Shown here: piece after piece, positions 27,321 through 36,343 of the stretch | Position numbering within the stretch: the stretch's first letter is position 1 | Layout of the letters: each line of letters begins with the position of its first letter | Assembly (NCBI GenBank): GCA_947489445.1 | Contig: CANLDN010000004.1 | Coordinates: forward strand, 1-64,000 | Origin: an uncultured Paracoccaceae bacterium | GTDB taxonomy: Bacteria; Pseudomonadota; Alphaproteobacteria; Rhodobacterales; Rhodobacteraceae | Direction of reading: 5' to 3' | Length of the DNA stretch: 64,000 bases | Made by a program: the position numbers and the translations under genes | Notes under the pieces: model-generated | What the model saw: only the letters and a program-made list of their open reading frames with translations | Told to the model about the DNA's origin: nothing | Database searches by the model: none

Positions 27321-28829
27321 CTAATTACTGCCGTCTTTGAACATCGTGGCATCTGCGGCGGCCTTTCGGATCGCATTGGATTTGTGAACTGTTTCCTGAT
27401 ATTCCGCCTCCGGATCGCTATCATAGACAACGCCACCGCCCGCCTGAATATAAAGATTTTCATCCTTTAGGACGGCAGTGCGTAGTGCAATACACATATC
27501 CATATCGCCATTGGCGCTGAAATACCCGCAGCCGCCGCCATAGACGCCGCGTTTTTCTGGCTCCAGCTCGTCAATAATTTCCATTGCACGTACCTTTGGC
27601 GCGCCCGATACGGTTCCTGCCGGCATACCCGCGAAAAATGCGCTGAGCGCGTCTTGATCATCGGCCAATTCGCCGACAACATTGGAGACGATGTGCATGA
27701 CGTGGCTGTAACGCTCTACGATAAATTGTTCGGTGGGGCGGACCGTCCCGATCTTGCTTACCTTGGCTGTGTCATTGCGGCCGAGATCAAGCAACATCAA
27801 GTGCTCGGCCAGTTCTTTGTCATCTGCCATCAGGTCGGCTTCATGTGCCTTGTCTTCTTCGGGCGTCGCACCCCGTGGGCGGGTCCCAGCAATGGGACGA
27901 ATTGTGACTTCTGAGCCGAAGACCCGGACCAAAATCTCTGGGCTGGCGCCGATCACTTGAAATGCCCCGAAGTTAAAAAAGAACATGAAAGGCGATGGGT
28001 TTGTACGCCGCAAACTGCGATAAAGCGCGAAGGGGGGCTCGCGAAATTCTTGGGTCCAACGCTGTGATGGCACGACTTGGAATATGTCACCGGCGCGGAT
28101 GTATTCCTTGGCTTTTTCGACGGCGTCCAAATATTCTTCATGTGTGAAATTGGATTGGGGTGGCGCGACAGGTGCCGGATCTGACAAAGCCCTGCTTTCC
28201 GCAGGCATTGCGCGTTCAAGGGCGCGTTGTGCATCCATCACACGCTCTGCCGCTTGTGCATAGGCGGCGCGGGCTGATAATTCTGAATTCACATAGGCAG
28301 GCGCAACCAAGATGACGTCACCTTTGACCCCATCCAATACCGCGACAACCGACGGGCGCAGCATCATCGCATCGGGCAAATCCAGCGGGTCGGTGTTCAC
28401 ATCAGGCAGATGTTCGACCAAGCGGATCATGTCATACCCCAGATAACCAAAGAGCCCGGCTGAGGCTGCAGGCAGATCCGATGGCAGGTCTATTCGTGAT
28501 TCCGCCAGCAGTGCGCGCAATGCGCTTAATGGGTCGCGCCCCATGTCAGCCCAGCCTGCATCATCGAAACGCGCGTTGCGGTTGATCCGCGATGTTGTCC
28601 CCCGGCATTCCCAAATCAAATCGGGGTTCATGCCGATAATGGAGTAGCGCCCACGCACCTCGCCGCCCGTCACGCTTTCCAGCATGAATGCATTCTGACC
28701 AGCCCCCGACAGTTTCAGCATCAATGATACTGGCGTGTCCAGGTCTGCGGCGATGCGCGTATAGACGATCTGATTCTTGCCCGCCTCGAATTTTTTTGCG
28801 AAAGTGTCGAAGTCGGGCAAAAGCGCCAT
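27321..28829 (-). CDS. trpE: Anthranilate synthase component I
   Basis: Makes anthranilate from chorismate using ammonia from TrpG. The chorismate-binding domain contains IRAGDIFQVVPSQRW near residue 242, GASPEILVR, PIAGTRPRGATPEED near 320, the LGRNDTAKV block and GAPKVRAMEIIDELEPEKRG near 425-445. The LMLKLSGAGQNAFMLESV region near residue 38 is where tryptophan feedback inhibition acts in relatives. Length 502. It follows the PpiD-like gene by only 7 bp and probably shares its transcript. Confidence 0.97.
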   Translation of the reverse strand: MALLPDFDTFAKKFEAGKNQIVYTRIAADLDTPVSLMLKLSGAGQNAFMLESVTGGEVRGRYSIIGMNPDLIWECRGTTSRINRNARFDDAGWADMGRDPLSALRALLAESRIDLPSDLPAASAGLFGYLGYDMIRLVEHLPDVNTDPLDLPDAMMLRPSVVAVLDGVKGDVILVAPAYVNSELSARAAYAQAAERVMDAQRALERAMPAESRALSDPAPVAPPQSNFTHEEYLDAVEKAKEYIRAGDIFQVVPSQRWTQEFREPPFALYRSLRRTNPSPFMFFFNFGAFQVIGASPEILVRVFGSEVTIRPIAGTRPRGATPEEDKAHEADLMADDKELAEHLMLLDLGRNDTAKVSKIGTVRPTEQFIVERYSHVMHIVSNVVGELADDQDALSAFFAGMPAGTVSGAPKVRAMEIIDELEPEKRGVYGGGCGYFSANGDMDMCIALRTAVLKDENLYIQAGGGVVYDSDPEAEYQETVHKSNAIRKAAADATMFKDGSN

Positions 28830-28836
28830 GGGTAAC

Positions 28837-30675
28837 CTATTGGAACTGGGCGTTTACCGCGTTGACGGTCGCCTGGTTGATGTTCACATCCGTGCGTTCC
28901 TGTAACGACGTTGCGTAGGCGTCAAAAATGTCCTGCGCGATGCCAGCGGCCGCATTTTCGGCCAATGCTTCACGTTGTGCTGTCACCGTTTCATCTTCCG
29001 GGTCAGGGGGCGCAATATCATCCAGCCTGACGATGATCGCCCTATCGACCGCGTCGATGACCCGTACCTCGCCAATGGTCATTTCGAACATCTGGTCGTT
29101 GAAATCAGGCGGTGTGCCTTCAACAAAACTGCGACGCGTGAGATCGATTTCCTGCAACGACGTCAGGCCCAGCGTGTCAAAGCCTGTGAGAGGTTGGATT
29201 GATGTCGCGATCTCTTCCGCCCGAGCGATGACGGCCTGCTGCCGCGCCTGTGCCTGCCATCCAGTGACGACGGCATTACGTACGTCGTCTATGGGTTGCA
29301 CAGTGGGTGGGGTTATTCCGTCAAGCCGCAGCGCGAAGATACCTCCATCAGCCAGATCGACCGCTTCCGCAAAATCGCCCTCCTGCACTTGCGCAGCTTC
29401 GCGGCGGAACGCTTCGTAAGCCGCAATGCCGTCAGTGACATCGGCGGACCAATTGATTGTGCCCAGTTGCAAATCCGTGCGTTCGGCGAGGTCTTCCATC
29501 GTGGCCCCGCCAGCCAGTAGGTCGATGATCTGGTCGGTGCTGTCATTGATGACTTCGCGTGCGGCGTCGGCGGCAAGTTCATCACGCAGGGCGGGTGTGG
29601 CCTCTTCCAATGTGGTTTCCTGTGCTGCCAAAATTGCGTTCATGCGGAAAAGAGCAGGGCCAAGAGAGGAATTGAAAGGTCCGACTACATCGCCGGGGTT
29701 TGCCGCGAAGACAGCGTCGCCTGCACTGCGTAGTTCTTCGCGGCTGACATCACCGAGATCAATGTCGGACAGGTTAAGACCGCGTTCGGCAACCAGATCT
29801 TCGAAGGTCGCCTCTCCGGCGTCCAGACGTGCGACGGCTTCATCGGCGCGCTCTTGACTGACATATACCAGCCGTTCAACAAGACGGCGTTCGGGCTGGA
29901 TGAATTCAGCGCGCCGTTCCTGGTACAGCTGTTCAACTGCTGCGTCGGCGACGACCATGTCGTCCTGTATCATTGTTGGGGTCAGCCAAGCATATGTAAT
30001 TTCGCGCGTTTCAGGTCGCGTGAACTGATCCGGATTTGCATCGTAAAAGGCTTGCTGATCTGCTGGCGTCGCACCGGGGACCGGGCTGGTCAAGTCTGTC
30101 GCATCAACGGTAGCCCAAGTGATACTGCGCCGCTCACCAATATATTGCACAACGGCATCGGCATAAGCTTGCGCCTCTGGAACGCCGCTCACCACTGCGC
30201 CCTGAAGAAGGGTGCGCGCAATCTCTTCCCGAATTTCTGCCTCGAACTGCGCTTCGGTCTGTCCGCTTTGCTGCAGGGCAAAGCGGTAGGTTTCCCGGTT
30301 GAACCCGCCAGCACCACTGAATTCCGGGATGGAGGTGACACGCTCCAACACGGTTTCATCGCCGACTGAAATGCCCAGTTGCGCCGCTTCGTTATCAAGT
30401 GATCGTGTCAGGATCAACTGGCTGAGTGCGGTTTGATCTAAACCAAAGGCCGCAGCCTGCTGAAGTGACAGCGGTGTGCCCAGCTGTGCAGACAATGCAC
30501 GGATTTGATTGTTCAGATTGCGTTGATAGGCGGCAACGCTGACCTCCATGTCGCCCACCGTTCCGATGTTACGGATATTGCCCGATAATCCACCGGTTCC
30601 AAAGCCCGCGAGGCCGACAAGGATCACACCAACGATGATCCATGCGCCGTATCTTTTGTTGTTATTCTTTGCCAT
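28837..30675 (-). CDS. PpiD-like periplasmic folding factor (SurA N-terminal domain)
   Basis: Membrane-anchored peptidyl-prolyl isomerase/chaperone for outer-membrane and periplasmic proteins. One N-terminal membrane helix (about 9-29) precedes a SurA_N-type chaperone region (EVSVAAYQRNLNNQIRALSAQLG...), then a divergent parvulin-like region near 265-370 with DVSREELRSAGDAVFAANPGDVVGPFNS. The ATG giving MAKNNNKRYGAWIIVG (612 residues) is chosen because upstream codons are Arg-rich and not conserved. It is followed 7 bp later by trpE. Whether the isomerase site is active is not clear. Confidence 0.88.
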   Translation of the reverse strand: MAKNNNKRYGAWIIVGVILVGLAGFGTGGLSGNIRNIGTVGDMEVSVAAYQRNLNNQIRALSAQLGTPLSLQQAAAFGLDQTALSQLILTRSLDNEAAQLGISVGDETVLERVTSIPEFSGAGGFNRETYRFALQQSGQTEAQFEAEIREEIARTLLQGAVVSGVPEAQAYADAVVQYIGERRSITWATVDATDLTSPVPGATPADQQAFYDANPDQFTRPETREITYAWLTPTMIQDDMVVADAAVEQLYQERRAEFIQPERRLVERLVYVSQERADEAVARLDAGEATFEDLVAERGLNLSDIDLGDVSREELRSAGDAVFAANPGDVVGPFNSSLGPALFRMNAILAAQETTLEEATPALRDELAADAAREVINDSTDQIIDLLAGGATMEDLAERTDLQLGTINWSADVTDGIAAYEAFRREAAQVQEGDFAEAVDLADGGIFALRLDGITPPTVQPIDDVRNAVVTGWQAQARQQAVIARAEEIATSIQPLTGFDTLGLTSLQEIDLTRRSFVEGTPPDFNDQMFEMTIGEVRVIDAVDRAIIVRLDDIAPPDPEDETVTAQREALAENAAAGIAQDIFDAYATSLQERTDVNINQATVNAVNAQFQ

Positions 30676-30741
30676 GGTCTTGCGCCGCTCCGCCCTTTGA
30701 GGTCGCGCATGAATACGGCCCCTAACGCGGGGGTGCAAGGG

Positions 30742-31917
30742 TCAGTAGCGTAGGTTTGACAGCCTATCGAACAGCATTTTGACGCCCGCGCTGTCAATGT
30801 TTGCAAAGGCAATGCGCAGTTGTGTTTCGCCGCCCGATACGTCGGCGGGCATGAACATCGTGCCGGGAAGCAACAATACACTCACATCATGGACCAATCT
30901 GGGCGCAAGCTCAGCTGAGGACATGGAAAAAGGGTGCTTCATATAAGCGAAATAGGCCCCGCAACCCAGCAATGCCCATCCTTGGGCGCTAAGTGTCGGG
31001 AAATGATCCGTTATCGCGGCGCGCCGATTAAGGATCTCAAGACGTTCATCTGCTAGCCAAGCCCGCAGATGCTGCATCCCCCAAAGAGCCGCGCGCTGTC
31101 CAAGCTGGTTGGGGCATATCGTGACCGTATCAAGGAACTTTTCGATCTCAGCCAGCCGCGAATCGCATGCGATGACCGCACCGACCCGATGCCCGGTCAG
31201 ACGGTAGGCTTTGGAAAATGAATAAAGCTGGATCAGCGTGTCATGCCAGTCGGGATCAGTGAACAGATCGTGAGGTGCGCCGATCCGACTATCGAAGTCG
31301 CGGTAGGTTTCATCCACAATCAACGCTATTTTGTGTTGGCGCGCCAGATTCATGAAGGCGCGCATCGTTTCCGCAGGATACTCGACACCGCAAGGGTTGT
31401 TGGGACTGACCAGCGCGATGGCGCGTGTTTTTGAGGTGATTAATGCTGCGGCGACATCGGGGTCAGGGATCATACCAGAGCCCACCTGTAGCGGCACAGT
31501 TTTCACGCCGGACATATCAAGCCACATACGATGGTTGAAATAATAGGGAACCGGTATGATCACCTCGTCCCCCTCCGCGCAAAGCGTAGCGATTGTGGCG
31601 GCGAAGGCTTGGTTGCAACCGGATGTGATGGCGACTTGAGAAGAGGTGACAATGCCAGAGTAGGCTCGCGACCATTGCGCGGCCACCTCACCGCGGAGTG
31701 CGGGAAGGCCAAGGACCGGGCCATAAAGATGCGCATCAGGATCGTTCAGCACGATATCGGCCATAGCCTGCCGCAGCGGGGCAGGCGGCGGATCAACAGG
31801 TGCCGCTTGGCTGACGTTCAGCAGTGGGCGATCCGCTGGATGATCGACATTGTTGAGCCATCGCCGTGCTTCCATCACCGGCGGTGCAAATGTCGTGGCT
31901 GTGCGCGGTTGCGTCAT
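30742..31917 (-). CDS. Pyridoxal-phosphate aminotransferase, class I/II
   Basis: Fold-type I aminotransferase of 391 residues. TSGCNQAF near 115 binds the phosphate, SPNNPCGVEYPAETM near 178 and the Schiff-base lysine in SFSKAYRLTGHRVGAV near 238 are visible. The ATG preceded by AAGGA gives MTQPRTATTFAPPVMEA; a start 24 bp upstream is less likely. It is upstream of the PpiD-like gene on the same strand, with gpt upstream. Substrate unknown: aspartate- or aromatic-type are both possible. Confidence 0.88.
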   Translation of the reverse strand: MTQPRTATTFAPPVMEARRWLNNVDHPADRPLLNVSQAAPVDPPPAPLRQAMADIVLNDPDAHLYGPVLGLPALRGEVAAQWSRAYSGIVTSSQVAITSGCNQAFAATIATLCAEGDEVIIPVPYYFNHRMWLDMSGVKTVPLQVGSGMIPDPDVAAALITSKTRAIALVSPNNPCGVEYPAETMRAFMNLARQHKIALIVDETYRDFDSRIGAPHDLFTDPDWHDTLIQLYSFSKAYRLTGHRVGAVIACDSRLAEIEKFLDTVTICPNQLGQRAALWGMQHLRAWLADERLEILNRRAAITDHFPTLSAQGWALLGCGAYFAYMKHPFSMSSAELAPRLVHDVSVLLLPGTMFMPADVSGGETQLRIAFANIDSAGVKMLFDRLSNLRY

Positions 31918-31971
31918 GTCATGTCCTTGGTGGCGCGGCACGCTTCAAAACATCGTTTTAAGACGGATTGC

Positions 31972-32478
31972 CTAGTCTTTACCTCTGTAAGGTTCGACAT
32001 ATTGCAAGGCCATGTCCCACGGAAAGAAGATCCACGTGTCCTGGCTCACCTCGGTAATGAACGTGTCGACCTGTGGCCGGCCTTTCGGCTTTGCGTAGAC
32101 GGTGGCGAAATGTGCGTTTGGATAACGTTCACGCACGAGTTCCAGCGTTTTGCCGCTGTCGACAAGATCGTCGATGATCAGAACGCCGGTACCGTCGCCC
32201 ATCAGATCGGCATCGGGCGCTTTCAACACTTTGGCCTGTGATTGGTCCTGATGATCATAGCTTTTGACGCTGATCGTATCGACTGTGCGGATATCCAGTT
32301 CACGGGCAGCAATCATCGCTGGGGCCATGCCGCCGCGTGTGATCGCAACAACCGCTTTCCACGCACCATTATCGGGCCCTTGCCCGTCCAGACGCCAGGC
32401 CAATGCCCGGCTGTCGCGGTGAATCTGATCCCAGCTGATATGGAATCCCTTTTCATGTGGCAGGCGATTATCGGTCAT
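31972..32478 (-). CDS. gpt: Xanthine-guanine phosphoribosyltransferase
   Basis: Purine salvage enzyme converting xanthine, guanine and possibly hypoxanthine to nucleotides with PRPP. The PRPP-binding loop [13 protein letters not shown] lies at residues 99-111, preceded by [11 protein letters not shown] (residues 44-54) and followed by [15 protein letters not shown]. Length 168 is slightly longer than the E. coli protein. It follows a LysE-type exporter gene by 10 bp on the same strand. Confidence 0.93.
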   Translation of the reverse strand: MTDNRLPHEKGFHISWDQIHRDSRALAWRLDGQGPDNGAWKAVVAITRGGMAPAMIAARELDIRTVDTISVKSYDHQDQSQAKVLKAPDADLMGDGTGVLIIDDLVDSGKTLELVRERYPNAHFATVYAKPKGRPQVDTFITEVSQDTWIFFPWDMALQYVEPYRGKD

Positions 32479-32488
32479 CTGTTAGATC

Positions 32489-33100
32489 CTAGCTGTAAGC
32501 GATACGAGCGCCAAGCGCCGCGATTAGTCCGCCAAAAATGCGATCAAGATAAGATTTGCCGCGCTGGTAGGCCTGACGCGGTGTGGGGCGCGAGAACACG
32601 ATGCTGAGCGTTGCGTACCAGCCAAACTCAATCAGGAAGATCGCAGTCAACATGATCAGCGCGCTGATCAAGCTCGGTTCATGCGGGATGATGCCCACAA
32701 AAACGGCTGCGAAATAGGCAAGCGCCTTGGGGTTGGCCAGATTTGTGATCAACCCCAACCGGATAAGGCGTATAGGGCCAATGTCTTGCGCTGCTGATGC
32801 GTCGGGTATTGGTGCATTGGCATGCCGAAACATGTTGATGCCGATCCAGATCAGAAATACCGCGCCAACGATCCGCAAACTGGTTTGCAAAAATGGCGCC
32901 ATTTCAAAAATGACCGAAAGCCCGCCAAGGGCAGCCAACGCCCAGATGACGATCGCAAGGGCCAAGCCGAGGCTAAGGAAAAGACCCGCGCGGGCACCGT
33001 TGGCGGTCGCCGTTTTGATCGTGACAACGGCTGCAGGGCCGGGACTGATCGCAATCAAGGCCTGCAAACCGACAAGTGTGAGTAGCGCGGTTAGGGTCAC
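32489..33100 (-). CDS. LysE/RhtB family amino-acid exporter
   Basis: Inner-membrane efflux protein of 203 residues with about six membrane helices. The N-terminal sequence ALIAISPGPAAVVTIKTATANGARAG is the family signature, and GLITNLANPKALAYFAAVF near residue 115-135 is the second one. Located four bases after fabI on the same strand, but probably not functionally linked. Substrate (amino acid, homoserine lactone or other) cannot be told from sequence. Confidence 0.92.
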   Translation of the reverse strand: MTLTALLTLVGLQALIAISPGPAAVVTIKTATANGARAGLFLSLGLALAIVIWALAALGGLSVIFEMAPFLQTSLRIVGAVFLIWIGINMFRHANAPIPDASAAQDIGPIRLIRLGLITNLANPKALAYFAAVFVGIIPHEPSLISALIMLTAIFLIEFGWYATLSIVFSRPTPRQAYQRGKSYLDRIFGGLIAALGARIAYS

Positions 33101-33104
33101 CGGG

Positions 33105-33911
33105 TCATTCTTTCGTTATGTCCGGGGCGTCGACCGCCTTCATGCCCACGACATGATAACCGGCATCGACATGCAGAACTTCGCCCGTCACCGCGCTGCC
33201 TAGATCCGACAGCAGATAGAGCGCTGATTTCCCGACCTCTTCCTGGGTAACTGTGCGCCTCAGCGGAGAATTGTATTCGTTCCATTTCATGATCAGCCGG
33301 AAGTCGCCGATCCCTGAGGCGGCCAGCGTCTTGATCGTGCCCGCGCTGATCGCGTTGACGCGGATATTATCCTTGCCCAGATCTTCAGCCAGATAGCGTA
33401 CCGATGCCTCAAGCGCCGCCTTGGCGACCCCCATGACGTTATAGTGCGGCATGACCTTTTCAGCGCCGTAATAAGTGAGCGTCAAGCAGGAGCCACCCTC
33501 GGTCATCATCTTTTCGGCACGCCGCACAACGGCAGTGAACGAATAGACCGATATATCCATCGAGGTTATGAAATTCTGGCGGCTGGTGTCGACATAACGA
33601 CCGCGCAGTTCATTTTTATCTGAAAATCCAATGGCATGGACTATGAAGTCGAGCTTGCCCCAATTCGCCTCGAGCGACGAGAATAGCGCGTCAATCGAGC
33701 CTTCGTCGCCGACATCGCAGGGCAATACAATGTCCGAGCCGACCGATGCGGCCAGCGGCCCCACCCGTTTCTTCAAAGCGTCGCCCTGATATGAAAAGGC
33801 GAGTTCGGCACCGGCATCGGCGCAGGCTTTGGCGATTCCCCAAGCGATCGACTTGTCATTGGCCAAGCCCATGATCAGCCCACGTTTGCCTTGCATCAGT
33901 TGAGCGCTCAT
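33105..33911 (-). CDS. fabI: Enoyl-[acyl-carrier-protein] reductase (NADH)
   Basis: Short-chain dehydrogenase-fold enzyme finishing each round of fatty-acid elongation and the target of triclosan. IMGLANDKSIAWGIAKACADAG near residues 13-32 binds NADH, and Y157-X6-K164 (YNVMGVAK) is the catalytic pair, with Y147 upstream. VNAISAGTIKTLAASGI near 205 is typical of FabI. Length 268. Divergent from pdxH with a gap of 154 bp. Confidence 0.97.
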   Translation of the reverse strand: MSAQLMQGKRGLIMGLANDKSIAWGIAKACADAGAELAFSYQGDALKKRVGPLAASVGSDIVLPCDVGDEGSIDALFSSLEANWGKLDFIVHAIGFSDKNELRGRYVDTSRQNFITSMDISVYSFTAVVRRAEKMMTEGGSCLTLTYYGAEKVMPHYNVMGVAKAALEASVRYLAEDLGKDNIRVNAISAGTIKTLAASGIGDFRLIMKWNEYNSPLRRTVTQEEVGKSALYLLSDLGSAVTGEVLHVDAGYHVVGMKAVDAPDITKE

Positions 33912-34065
33912 CTTGGTTGTCCCTCATTATCATTTTGAGTTGCTGGATTTCCGTTTAGGCCATTGCAAACAGGTCAGCAAGGGATTGAGCATCGCGGGTA
34001 AAAAGGTTGCCAGTTCAGCGGATTGACCCTAAGCCTGTTGGTGGGGGCGTAGGTAAGGATCGGCG

Positions 34066-34671
34066 ATGCCTGATCGTGACGGCATATTTGCGGGCGATGA
34101 CCCGTTTGTTATTGCGCGCCAATGGTTGGATGAGGCTGTGAAAGCTGAAATCAACGATCCGAACGCAATTTCTTTGGCGACTGTTGATGCAACAGGTATG
34201 CCGAATGTGCGCATGGTATTGCTAAAGGACATTGAGCCTGACGCATTTGTCTTTTACACCAATTACGAGAGTCGTAAGGCTGTCGAAATTGAGCAAGCCG
34301 GAAAAGCAGCGTTCGTGCTGCACTGGAAATCGCTGGCCCGTCAGGTCAGGGTGCGCGGTCTGGCCAGCAAAGAAGACGGTCCGATAGCCGATGCATACTA
34401 TCAGTCCCGCTCACTCAAGAGCAGGTTGGGGGCTTGGGCATCGCAGCAATCACAGCCGTTAAAGTCGCGAGCGACTTTGATGGCAGAAGTTGCTAAGGTA
34501 ACGGTGCAGAAAGGAACGGACCCGAAACGGCCGCCTTTCTGGGGTGGTTTTCGCATTACGCCTTTGGAGATCGAGTTTTGGTCTGATGGCGCATTCAGGT
34601 TGCATGACCGGTTTCGGTGGTCACGCGAAGCGATTGATCAAAGCTGGGAAATTGCCCGTTTGAGCCCCTAA
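34066..34671 (+). CDS. pdxH: Pyridoxine/pyridoxamine 5'-phosphate oxidase
   Basis: FMN enzyme making pyridoxal 5'-phosphate. [21 protein letters not shown] near 45-65 and [20 protein letters not shown] form the FMN site; [14 protein letters not shown] near 125 and the C-terminal [11 protein letters not shown]...WEIARLSP are typical of PdxH. Length 201 is slightly short for the family but the core is complete. AAGGAT precedes the ATG. A 19 bp palindrome begins on the base after the stop codon. Confidence 0.96.
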   Translation: MPDRDGIFAGDDPFVIARQWLDEAVKAEINDPNAISLATVDATGMPNVRMVLLKDIEPDAFVFYTNYESRKAVEIEQAGKAAFVLHWKSLARQVRVRGLASKEDGPIADAYYQSRSLKSRLGAWASQQSQPLKSRATLMAEVAKVTVQKGTDPKRPPFWGGFRITPLEIEFWSDGAFRLHDRFRWSREAIDQSWEIARLSP

Positions 34672-34690
34672 ATTTCACGCATCGTGAAAT
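34672..34690. repeat. 19 bp inverted repeat after pdxH
   Basis: ATTTCACG-CAT-CGTGAAAT is a perfect inverted repeat between pdxH and the cold-shock gene. It has no T tract, and lies about 100 bp upstream of the cold-shock start, so it could be an operator or an RNA hairpin. Confidence 0.5.
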
Positions 34691-34792
34691 GTAAGGCCTT
34701 GAAGTTCGGTTTGTTTTCTGGTCGAGATCGTTATGGGTAAGAGAAGGACGGACACATTGCAGGACTATGAATGTGGCCGAGGGGAAGACGTG

Positions 34793-35320
34793 ATGGATAC
34801 GCAGGACACCGACGGCCAAAGGCGGGTGCATGGCCAGGTGAAGTGGTTTGACCCTTCCAAGGGGTTTGGATTTGTCATTGCCGAACTCGGCGGGCCAGAT
34901 ATTTTGTTGCATGCGAATGTGCTTCGCAACTTTGGTCAGGGGTCTGTCGTTGACGGCTCCACAATAGAAATACTTGTACAAGACACACAGCGTGGGCTGC
35001 AAGCGACGCAGGTTTTGGCGATTACGCCGCCGCAAACTGATGCGGCAGTCCCTTTGCGGGATATGGTCGAGTTTACGCCGGATGACATTGCGCAACGCCC
35101 GATTGAGCCTGCACGTGTGAAATGGTTCGACAAGGCCAAGGGCTTCGGTTTCGCCAACATCTTCGGCAACGACGAAGACGTCTTTATCCATGTTGAAGTT
35201 TTACGTCGGTCAGGACTTTCCGATTTGCAATCGGGTGAGGCTGTCGGTCTGCGCTTGGTTGATGGCGAACGTGGGCGCATGGCGATCGAAGTTGTCGGCT
35301 GGGAGATTGCCGCAAAGTGA
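34793..35320 (+). CDS. Cold-shock protein with two cold-shock domains
   Basis: RNA/ssDNA-binding protein. Two CSDs: VHGQVKWFDPSKGFGFVIAE near residue 10 and ARVKWFDKAKGFGFANIFG near 107, each with RNP1-like KGFGF; the second is closer to consensus. I chose the ATG preceded by GGGGAAG giving MDTQDTDGQRRVHG (175 residues); an ATG 60 bp upstream is possible. It overlaps the following DUF192 gene by 4 nt. Double-CSD proteins of this size are common in Rhodobacteraceae. Confidence 0.92.
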   Translation: MDTQDTDGQRRVHGQVKWFDPSKGFGFVIAELGGPDILLHANVLRNFGQGSVVDGSTIEILVQDTQRGLQATQVLAITPPQTDAAVPLRDMVEFTPDDIAQRPIEPARVKWFDKAKGFGFANIFGNDEDVFIHVEVLRRSGLSDLQSGEAVGLRLVDGERGRMAIEVVGWEIAAK

Positions 35321-35793
35321 TCCGTGGCGCGCTGGCAGCGATAGGTATGGTATCAGCCCAACCACTTTGGGCTGTATGCGCCGATGATAAAGTCACTATT
35401 GCTGGTGAATGGGGGCAGGCGCATTTTACCGTGGATGTCGCTGATAGCCCACAAGAACGCGCGCAGGGACTGATGTTCGTCGAACAGATGCCGATGCTAT
35501 CGGGCATGCTGTTCGTCTACGAGGCGCCGCAGCGTGTCAGTTTTTGGATGAAGAACACGTTGATCCCGCTCGACATGTTGTTTGCCAGTCCTCGGGGTGA
35601 AGTACTGGCAATCCACGAGAGTGCCGTTCCGGGAGATACAACGCCGATCCCTGGCGGCGATGGGATACAGATGGTTTTAGAGATAAACGGCGGCATGGCC
35701 TCTCGATTGGGTGTGGGAGTGGGCGACGTGCTGCAGCATCCCAGCTTTGGCGCGGATGCAATTTTGCCCTGCGGTGAAAATACGTCAGGTTAG
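35317..35793 (+). CDS. DUF192 exported protein
   Basis: Protein of 158 residues with a short signal peptide (to about AQPLWA) and a DUF192 domain: FTVDVADSPQERAQGLMFVEQMP and SFWMKNTLIPLDMLFASPRGEV are its hallmark segments. Exported, probably periplasmic. Starts with GTG overlapping the stop of the cold-shock gene (GTGA). Function unknown; this pairing with a cold-shock gene is seen in relatives, as far as I recall. Confidence 0.88.
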   Translation: MIRGALAAIGMVSAQPLWAVCADDKVTIAGEWGQAHFTVDVADSPQERAQGLMFVEQMPMLSGMLFVYEAPQRVSFWMKNTLIPLDMLFASPRGEVLAIHESAVPGDTTPIPGGDGIQMVLEINGGMASRLGVGVGDVLQHPSFGADAILPCGENTSG

Positions 35794-35836
35794 GGCTTTT
35801 CAAATCAGTTGATGAGGTCTAAAGACACTCTCGGTT

Positions 35837-35913
35837 CGGGGCGTAGCGCAGCCTGGTAGCGCATCTGTTTTGGGAACAGAGGGTCGGGAGTTCGAATCTC
35901 TCCGCCCCGACCA
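35837..35913 (+). tRNA. tRNA-Pro (anticodon TGG)
   Basis: 77 nt cloverleaf with CCA encoded. Acceptor arms CGGGGCG and CGCCCCG pair perfectly, the D-loop contains AGCCTGGTAGC, the anticodon loop is TTTGGGA with TGG, and the T-arm has GTTCGAATC. Follows the DUF192 gene by 43 bp. Confidence 0.97.
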
Positions 35914-36014
35914 CAATAATCAGACATTTTATTCTACTAGCGGTTCGCCGTAACGGTGCGATTCGTGGGAGAATGCGCGTTCTGGTCGCAGATGTTAACG
36001 ACGCAAACGCCTTG

Positions 36015-36029
36015 TTAATAATGCGTTAA
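36015..36029. promoter_or_regulatory. CtrA-type box TTAA-N7-TTAA
   Basis: TTAATAATGCGTTAA matches the spaced TTAA pair of CtrA sites. Another TTAAC lies at about 35995. Cell-cycle control of ribonucleotide reductase by CtrA-type signals would make sense but is inference; the site is about 460 bp from the nrdJ start. Confidence 0.45.
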
Positions 36030-36343
36030 TCATTGTGTCCGCGCCCGGAAACATCGTGAGAGACCTCATCCTTTGATTGAGCCTTCAGGCGTAAGTGGGC
36101 CAAATAAAATGGTTTCTCTTTTTCACGCTTGCAGATCGACCTGTGGACAAACCGGGGGATGAATCACAGCGGCGTGAGGCTTGGTTTACCCGACGACCGC
36201 GTCAACCTATTTAATCGACATTTTGTGTTAAAAATTCGTTGACCCCCTAGGGCTAGATGCGTCAAGTTGTGCGGGCCGACGATCACGACACAAGATGTGG
36301 TAGCGGCACGGGGACGGTTTCAGCAGGCGGGCGTAAAGCCAAC

